Shown here piece after piece: positions 5,000 to 5,374 of a stretch of 5,374 nucleotides of DNA. Origin of the DNA: Acetobacterium sp. GTDB taxonomy: Bacteria > Bacillota > Clostridia > Eubacteriales > Eubacteriaceae. The notes below the pieces were generated by a model. The model made no database searches. It saw nothing but the letters and a program-made list of their open reading frames with translations, and was not told the origin of the DNA. Location of the stretch: contig JAKLQL010000557.1 of the NCBI GenBank assembly GCA_022013395.1, forward strand, positions 1 to 5,374. Reading direction: 5' to 3'. The first letter of the stretch is position 1, and the number at the start of each line of letters is the position of its first letter. Both the position numbers and the translations under genes were made by a program.

Positions 5000-5374
5000 A
5001 TGTCTGATCAAAAAAACAATCAGCCTGCGGTCCCGTTTAAGTACAAACCCTCTCCCAAAAAAGTACTGGATCAGTTGACTACTTTTGCTGGTCGTTACAA
5101 ACCCTTTAATTACAAAGAAGATCTTGTTTTGGAACTGGAATTTACCGATCTTGATTCCCGTTATCAACTCGTTTTGGGTGAAAGCTCATGCATTGTCAAA
5201 ACCGATGATTTTCTCGACTTTACCACACAAATTAAGATTAACTTCGATATCTTTCAGGAAGTGGCTTTTAAAGGCCTTTGCATTAAAGAAGTTATTTTAA
5301 AAGAAGATTGTCAAATTAATGGTGCCTTTGATACCATTATGTATTTCGAAGATTATTTTAACCTTACCAAAAAA
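5000..5374 (+). CDS. SCP2-like (sterol carrier-like lipid-binding) domain protein, 3' end outside window
   Basis: An open frame of 125 codons that reaches the window edge without a stop. ATG at 5000 follows the strong ribosome site AAGGAAGGTG (4984-4993). After a Lys/Pro-rich start of about 35 residues, the chain (about 40-121) resembles small SCP2-like domains. It has a strand pair DLVLELEFTDLDSRYQLVLG (41-60), then SSCIVKTDDFLDFTTQIKIN (62-81) as in the 'C.V..G..pdaditi' stretch. After that FQEVAFKGLCIKEVILKEDC (85-104) leads to ING.FDTIMYFEDYF (106-120), matching the family's 'G......A.m.G.....Gdf.ll...d.yF' end. Such domains bind hydrophobic ligands and in Clostridia are often joined to or near flavodoxin-like proteins. 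The match is by eye and weak at individual residues. It is divergent from the V4R unit, sharing the palindromic control region. It uses the plus strand frame beginning at 5000. Confidence 0.6.
   Translation, partial: MSDQKNNQPAVPFKYKPSPKKVLDQLTTFAGRYKPFNYKEDLVLELEFTDLDSRYQLVLGESSCIVKTDDFLDFTTQIKINFDIFQEVAFKGLCIKEVILKEDCQINGAFDTIMYFEDYFNLTKK

Noticed and set aside
4976..5167. Minus-strand open frame of 63 codons
   Set aside because: It is antisense to the start of the SCP2-like gene, whose strong ribosome site favours the plus strand.
5085..5300. Plus-strand open frame of 71 codons
   Set aside because: It lies in a different frame inside the open gene that starts at 5000 and has no ribosome site of its own.
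1..5374. CRISPR arrays, tRNA or rRNA genes, insertion sequences, attachment sites
   Set aside because: No direct-repeat array, cloverleaf, transposase or terminal inverted repeats were seen on either strand.

Overview
The window looks like chromosome of an anaerobic, moderately AT-rich Gram-positive bacterium of the class Clostridia. The evidence is strong purine-rich Shine-Dalgarno sites (such as AAGGAG and GGAGG), a lipobox-type lipoprotein, a YqeC-type accessory protein for selenium-dependent molybdenum hydroxylases, and a clostridial-style NimA-like flavoprotein. An acetogen of the Acetobacterium/Eubacterium type would fit, but that is inference; no marker gene here proves it.

Layout. 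Positions 1-191 hold no convincing gene, only a GC-rich stretch with a possible RNA hairpin and a plausible promoter. A plus-strand pyridoxamine-phosphate-oxidase-like flavoprotein follows (192-659). It converges, across a symmetrical terminator (674-709), on a minus-strand alpha-acetolactate decarboxylase carrying a lipoprotein signal peptide (741-1532). Upstream of that on the minus strand is yqeC (1657-2385). Then, after a terminator (2482-2511), comes a minus-strand two-gene unit: a free-standing V4R-domain protein (4184-4708) followed 8 bp later by a soluble PAS-PAS-GGDEF diguanylate cyclase (2550-4175). A divergent plus-strand gene begins at 5000 and runs off the window; it resembles an SCP2-like domain protein.

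The most interesting part is the right half. The V4R protein keeps a Cys/Glu/Cys/Cys set whose spacing (23, 3, 8) equals that of the zinc site in the phenol-sensing domain of MopR-type regulators. Its gene is tightly linked to a cyclase with intact catalytic GGEEF and inhibitory RxxD motifs. The unit has a recognisable promoter (TTGACA, extended -10 TGGTAAAAT) with a run of seven G/C pairs in its 19-bp spacer. Just upstream lie a perfect 7-1-7 palindrome (ATACGCC A GGCGTAT) and a third GGCGTA half-site. Together this suggests a regulated module in which a small-molecule or metal sensor controls c-di-GMP synthesis. No single part is a new family, but the pairing and its control region deserve testing. 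The left-half genes look like independent single-gene transcription units.
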